Assembly: GCA_009869945.1 (NCBI GenBank)
Contig: WIXG01000051.1
Span: forward strand, 62,001 to 126,000
Direction of reading: 5' to 3'
DNA: 64,000 nt
Source of the DNA: Mesaphorura yosii
Taxonomy: Eukaryota; Arthropoda; Collembola; Poduromorpha; Tullbergiidae
A program made the translations under genes and the position numbers. The notes beneath the pieces are model-generated. The model was not told the DNA's origin, ran no database searches, and saw nothing but the letters and a program-made list of their open reading frames with translations. Of this stretch, positions 59,001 to 64,000 are shown piece after piece; the stretch's first letter is position 1; every line of letters starts with the position of its first letter.

Positions 59001-60748
59001 CGGGTATTGTGCAGTTTCAGCTTGGATGAGTCTAGTAATTAATTGTAGCTGAATGAAATTCACTATTCAACGCATTAAATTTGAAAACATTTCGTGGAAA
59101 ACTTCATTCTGGATTCTCGTAATGTTTTCTCTTGCATGAACTTGTAGGTCTTCATTTCGACTTAGTCTTTCGCCTGAAATGCCAGCAAAAACACATGTCG
59201 TAATATTCGTGCTCATGTTTTCATTTATTTTGCACTTTGGCACGTCTTCCATACACTCTATTTTGCAAAGTACAGACACGGACAATATTTTGCGGCGACG
59301 GGTATTTAGCACGTGCAGTTTGATGGATGAGATTACTTTCGTTGTCGTTTATCATTCAGTTACCAAGTTTTACTTAAGTCTGTGTCACGAATTTATATAT
59401 TTACGCTCAATTTTCTGAAATCGTATCCACACTGGACGCATCCTTAACCTTGCAGGTCAAAGGACCAAACCAGTGTTAAGGTTAAAATAGTGCGATAAAA
59501 ATAAACTAACGAATGTCTTGCGAATCTGAATTTATAAAATCCGACATTGTACGCATGCTCTGACTCTGAACATGGAACAAGTACACCTACTTCGTTTAAA
59601 ACCATGAAGGATGTAATGGCGTTACTTCCGTTGTCATCCTGCTAATTTACACTCGCAGCTCGTCGTTCGTGTTTTCATTAGGGAGATTTTGAGGATGTGA
59701 AGATGGAAAGTGTAACTTAAACTTGGTGTTTGTAAAATCTGCGTCCGTGCCATGGATGGATGCACAGCGTGTTTAAACGATGGGTACTTGTGGCAGGAAA
59801 GAGTAGGCAAGAGGCTCGCTGTTGGCTGGGACAAGGCCGAGTATGTCTCAGGGGCATTCGTTTAAAGTTAATACGGGAATCGTGATCACAATTTCACGGT
59901 GTGATACAAAATGTGTACCAGCATCAAACGTCGTGTCATGTCGATGTTACTTGTGCTACGCTGAACACATCCGTTGATTACGATCTTTGTCTTTGGAGTG
60001 ACCTTTTGTCATTCAATTAACTCTAACCACGGCACGTGTCTGTGGCGGCGGCGTCCGCTGCGTAGTTCCTTGGACAGCTAAGAACGAAAAGAAGTTTTTG
60101 GGCATGTCGTATACTTAATTCAGAATTGATTTTAAATATCGATCAGACAGACAGAAGTGATTTGAACTTCCTGCACCTGCACATTTATCTTTTGACGACA
60201 ACTTTCTTAAATTACAACAAAGTTTTGTAATATGATTGCCCTGAAATCAATAAATCAAACCGGCAAGCATCATGCATGCAAGGGACAGTGTTTTGCTGAG
60301 TCCTTGTGGGCAGCATGCTGTGCTGGGTTCATGAAAGTACAATTTTATTATTATTTCATACGTCATTGAAAATTTACTGATAACACGAGTCTGTCAGAAT
60401 ATTATTAATAACAATGACATGATGTGAACTTTGTCTAAAAGGTCTTTGTGCGATATCTGTGCAAACACAGTTGAGCATCCTGACAGTCAGCGTCCATGTG
60501 TACATGTGAAGTAAACATTTTATGATGGAAAAAGATGAAACACAAACAAGGCCCAAGCACATGTGTCATCCGTGTGTCTTATGTGATATTGCGTAATTCT
60601 CAATTCCCCAATTTTATAATAATTTTATTTACTCTTTTGCAGTTGACGACCAAAAAATTATGGGAAGCCGAGGACCAAGTCAAAGTAGACGATACTAAAT
60701 TCATTGGTGATGGAATGTGGAGAAATAGCACCTGGTCTACGAATGCTG
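55863..60748 (+). CDS. pum: pumilio 5' part (N-terminal exons; PUF domain beyond window)
   Basis: Pumilio is a cytoplasmic PUF-family RNA-binding translational repressor that reads UGUANAUA sites with a C-terminal eight-repeat domain. Only the N-terminal repressor region is here. Key exon 60643-60748 encodes LTTKKLWEAEDQ and FIGDGMWRNSTWST, matching fly STAKKLWEKSDG...IGDPSSVWKDHTWST and human GKKFWETDE...FLGDQWRDSAWGT. Two first coding exons fit its phase 0 acceptor: 55863-56066 (MVGFSYIGNPNNPLHLPPQQ to ATEGTD, GTAAGC donor) and 58008-58031 (MKELSADV, GTAAGT donor). The exon leaves phase 1 at 60749, and the next exon was not found in the window. Identification rests on this one 35-residue block, but the Lys-Lys-x-Trp and Trp-x-(3-4)-Trp pattern is distinctive. 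Confidence 0.78.
56067..58007 (+). other. pumilio intron / second promoter region
   Basis: No coding exon seen. The last 750 bp before exon B are probably promoter and 5' UTR for the shorter isoform (TTCAGT initiator-like sites near 57806). Confidence 0.4.
58008..58031 (+). CDS. pum: pumilio alternative first coding exon B (eight codons)
   Basis: ATG followed by KELSADV, then an excellent GTAAGT donor at 58032 in phase 0. It would splice to 60643 to give MKELSADVLTTKKLW. Very short, so support comes from the start codon, donor strength and matching phase only. Confidence 0.45.
58032..60642 (+). other. pumilio intron, 2.6 kb
   Basis: Nothing beyond intron sequence recognised. It ends in TTTACTCTTTTGCAG. 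Confidence 0.5.
60643..60748 (+). CDS. pum: pumilio conserved N-terminal exon
   Basis: A 106-bp exon, phase 0 in, phase 1 out (G|GTAAGA). It encodes LTTKKLWEAEDQ, then VDDTKFIGDGMWRNSTWST. This short block is among the few conserved parts of pumilio N-termini from flies to mammals. Confidence 0.82.
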
Positions 60749-63065
60749 GTAAGATAAGTCACTTTATTCAGCTTCCTGGTTCTTCTCCGCTGTAGACGCT
60801 TTGCTTGAATTTGACTTGCTGCACCGTAGCCATCCAACCTGGCAGTCCTGGGTCACAGTTTGTTCTTGAGAACTGGTACCTGGTTGTTGGAGTCGTTTTC
60901 AATCTGAACTCGCGTGAGCCACCGGTTCAAAGAGTTAGTCACGTAAATTGAGAATCTTGTGCCATTTGAAGTTCGCGAAAGTACATCAAGAGACGATTCG
61001 ATGGCGTGGTGTCCCATCTCACATGGATGCTATGGACATATTTTTTGCAGTCTTCAATTTCGCAGTAACTTTTCCATATGCGTCAGGTTACACGGCTCGC
61101 ATTGCGTCTCGCGTCTGGAGTCTCCTTCGATATTTTTATCACCACTCACTCCGCGTTCTGTGTCTAGATATTTTAATGAGTCTGTCAAGGCTTCGGTTTC
61201 ATATTAATTACGATAAGAACCGAAAGCGCAGAATAATGATGGAACCAGAGTAAGGTCGCTCGGTCGCTCCTTCGTTACTCAGGACAGGACCACAATAACA
61301 AGAAAGATAACTCGAATGGATTCTTTGTTATTTGTTCTACCACATTCTCTCCCTCTCTTGCGCCGGCAAGCGTTAGGCGTAAGCAAGTAAATGTTTCCAC
61401 ATCCTCTCCCAGGGCCACAACCTGACAACAAAACTATCAGCTTGAAAGTTATAAAGTCATCGCTTTTTGTTTCTACTTGAAGTTTGTTTTTTTGTTTAAC
61501 TCTGGTTCATCAGCACCAGGTTCAAAGTGACGTTGGAGTGATGATGATCGCCTGGCTCTCATTCTTCCATGCTCGTTTTCTTTGTTGGATACCATAAGTT
61601 TCTTTGTGTGCGAAAATTCTGTGCAAAAAATGCTAAAATAAGCTTAAGTGTCAGGATTTTGCCTCCCAGGAACACGAACAGGTGCACAGCACAGCAGCTT
61701 TCCGACTTGTGCCATCGGTTTAGGGAACAATCTGCATCTCGAGCATGCACCATGGTGTTGGAACCTGTCGTGGCTTGGCTTACATGCTCCTCGGTTAATG
61801 CGACAGAAACGATTTAGATTTGCATGTTAACCAGTCAAATTAAAATTCCTTCCCTTCCTTTCCGTGCATACAGCGTGCGGCTTGACATTTGGTTGTCGTA
61901 TTTGGTTCCTTAAACTCGCACATCTGCATCAAGACGGACGTTCACTTCTTAATAATGCATGGGAGCTAAATGCCTAAAAGTCTTTCTTATTACAACAGCC
62001 ATGACGCTCGCAAATTCACATGCACATTTATCAATGATTCAAAGCAATGTAGATTTAGTTATCATGCGGCTGAAAGTTCAGGGAATTCTGGTTCTAATTT
62101 AATTCCTTCGTTCATTTAATTAGAACGTCATAATACCTGTAGCAGACATGCTAATCAGTAATCACCGTGTGACATTGTGACATTCAGATTAAGCTTCCAT
62201 TTTGGTTCTAAAAAGACGCCATGTACCTGTGTTGAATATAAAGCTAGTCAGACAGGTGCAAAACACGGCACATAGACAGGAAGTTGCTGATTTTGCAAAG
62301 CCATGAAAAGCAGCAAAAAGAAAGCCCAGCTAGTGCTTCCTTGAACCTGACTTTCGTTGGTCGTACGTACAAATGATAAACGTAATCAGTGAGACTAGGA
62401 CGTCGGAGGGGCGGTGATAGGCATTGAATCCGTTTGAACGACTCGTCCACTATTGTAATCGGTTAGCTATCCAGCTAGGTTGCAAATGTATGGCTAAGAA
62501 GTTAAAATTGGTATCGATAAGCTCAATTTTGGAAGTCTTTTGTCTTAACAAAGAGCGACCGCGAACCATACGGTTGTCAGTGTCATTGTAATCGGTCTCC
62601 CTCCTCGATTTCCTATGAGCAAAGTAATTTGCATTGGAGGATTGCACTCCCGTTAATATTAGTTAGCAGTTGTAAGTTGGAGTCGGAGTCTCGAGTCTCA
62701 ACTCCAAGCTCAAGGCAGCACTAGACACAAGACAAAGCGTGTCTTTGTTGACTAATTTCTTAATAGGCAATACGCCTTGAGTTGAGTCTCACAATCGTAC
62801 GTTTGTCATTTGTCAAACGAATAATTCAGTTGAGGTTTTGACTCTTTGGCAGTCGCAGTGACAAGTGGTATCATGCATTAGCTTAGAGTAACTTTTATTC
62901 CTTGACCCTTTGAGAACTGAAATTTTACTCGCACTACGAGCCTTTCGGATCAGTGTAGAATCGTATGTGCATCATAAATCAATTTTCGTTTATTTTCTGG
63001 GAACATTTCATCGCTTGATTTGGAAAGTGTGATTCTACTTAAAAGTAGTCAAAATCTGGTGTAAA
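60749..63065 (+). other. pumilio intron (part)
   Basis: No further pumilio exon was recognised; the overlapping plus-strand frames near 61.0 and 61.6-61.8 kb lack family resemblance. Confidence 0.45.
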
Positions 63066-63387
63066 ATGACTGGACCAGTTAAGGGTCGTGTTCGTCCGCG
63101 TCGACGGGTCTTCGTTTTCACCAATTCCAAGCCAGCAGGGCAAGAAGAAGAGTATGGCTCTGGCTCATCGAGCAGCACTAGCACCGAAACGCTCTGCGTT
63201 GCTGCATCCAAAACTTCTCGTGCGCCTCTTCGCATGAATAATCTGGGATCTGCTACAAATAAAGCTGCAAAATTACCCCCAGCTGGGGATGATTATGAAA
63301 AATCTCCACCTCTTGAACAGCATTCGCCTGATGAGGAGAGCGAGGACTTGTATAACAATAGCGACCATGACCCATACACTTCGGACG
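63066..63387 (+). CDS. unidentified first coding exon, possibly third pumilio start
   Basis: ATG at 63066 opens 107 codons: basic start MTGPVKGRVRPRRRVFVFTN, Ser/Thr-rich middle, acidic end SPDEESEDLYNNSDHDPYTS. The frame leaves phase 1 at a G|GTAAAT donor (63388), the same phase as the pumilio exon at 60748. It could therefore be an alternative 5' exon of pumilio that bypasses the KKLW block, or the first exon of another plus-strand gene. No family recognised. The biased composition and open frame make a real exon likely. Confidence 0.42.
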
Positions 63388-64000
63388 GTAAATTATTGAG
63401 CGTAGATACAATTTTTATTTTAGTTTTAGCTTTTTAGGGTTGCACTTGCGCGCAGGCGACGTACGCATTTCGTTTAAACGGGCAGGCTTCGGCTGCACGC
63501 ATGCTGTCTGTGCAACCGTTCAAGGGTGTTTCGTAGTTAGTGAGTCTGGTGAGACAGGCTCGGCAGTCTCAGTCGCATTCGTTCGTTCGTGCCATGAGTC
63601 TCATTTTCTTTGTTCGACTTCTGAGGGGATGATGTCTGATGTCTGGCACATTGCACAGAGGAAAATTCAGGACAGGACCCTTGAAGGGGTTTATAGCTTC
63701 GCTGAACAACTGGCAGGGCATAAAGAGAACATAAAAGAAATCGAATCTGTACCCATCGCATGCATATGGTGCTGGCTGGTTGGTAGGGGCAGTGCAGGAA
63801 TAATTATTTGGCCAGGCCGAGACAGGACTTCAACGCATAAATATGGTTGATCTGGGCTCCAGTTGCAGTTGCTCCTGCATCTGCATCATTTCGTGAGTCA
63901 GCGGCAGGTTTTCTCCTTAAACTATCATCTGTCTCCATGTTCTGTGTCTACCTCGTGAAATGGTGATTGTTTATGACTGACTGAGTCATTTTCTGTTCAG
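63388..64000. other. intron or intergenic tail of window
   Basis: A 136-codon plus-strand open frame (63440-63850) and an antisense one are present without family resemblance. No supported feature. Confidence 0.4.

Noticed and set aside
63440-63850. 136-codon plus-strand frame after the 63066 exon
   Set aside because: Begins at a non-ATG codon and no protein family is recognisable; not in phase with the donor at 63388.

Overview
The window looks like nuclear DNA of a compact arthropod genome, most likely a branchiopod crustacean such as a Daphnia-like cladoceran. That assignment is an inference. It rests on moderate-to-low GC, spliceosomal GT-AG introns mostly of 60-120 bp in the gene-dense part, and proteins that read as clear arthropod orthologues. 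I saw no bacterial-type operons, CRISPR, rRNA genes or recognisable transposons.

Layout. (1) About 2.4-31.5 kb is one long plus-strand developmental gene, dysfusion (dys, the arthropod NPAS4-type bHLH-PAS factor). I rebuilt it from eight small-to-large exons spread over 25 kb, with introns up to 10.6 kb. A two-exon, minus-strand GTSF1-like gene (double CHHC zinc finger, piRNA pathway) lies inside one dys intron. (2) About 34.6-54.8 kb is a dense housekeeping block of eight genes in alternating orientation: TRMT61A (-), a probable TAF1A-like gene (+), presenilin (-), DTWD1 (+), PDRG1 and GPANK1 (both -, 23 nt apart), FERRY3/C12orf4 (+). Neighbours are alternately divergent (shared promoter regions of about 600 bp to 2.3 kb) and convergent (3' ends that meet or overlap). 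(3) About 55.8-64 kb carries the 5' end of pumilio (plus strand), with at least two alternative first coding exons that splice in the same phase into a conserved exon. The PUF repeats lie beyond the window.

Functions. Two genes act in tRNA modification (TRMT61A m1A58 catalytic subunit; DTWD1 acp3U). One is a probable RNA polymerase I selectivity-factor subunit, one is the gamma-secretase catalytic subunit, one is a prefoldin-like protein, one is a G-patch/ankyrin protein, and one is a subunit of the Rab5-linked mRNA transport complex FERRY. No pathway links the whole block; the arrangement looks like ordinary compact-genome packing. Exon limits were set by hand from GT-AG signals, reading-phase agreement across every junction and remembered family sequences. 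No alignment or transcript data were available.
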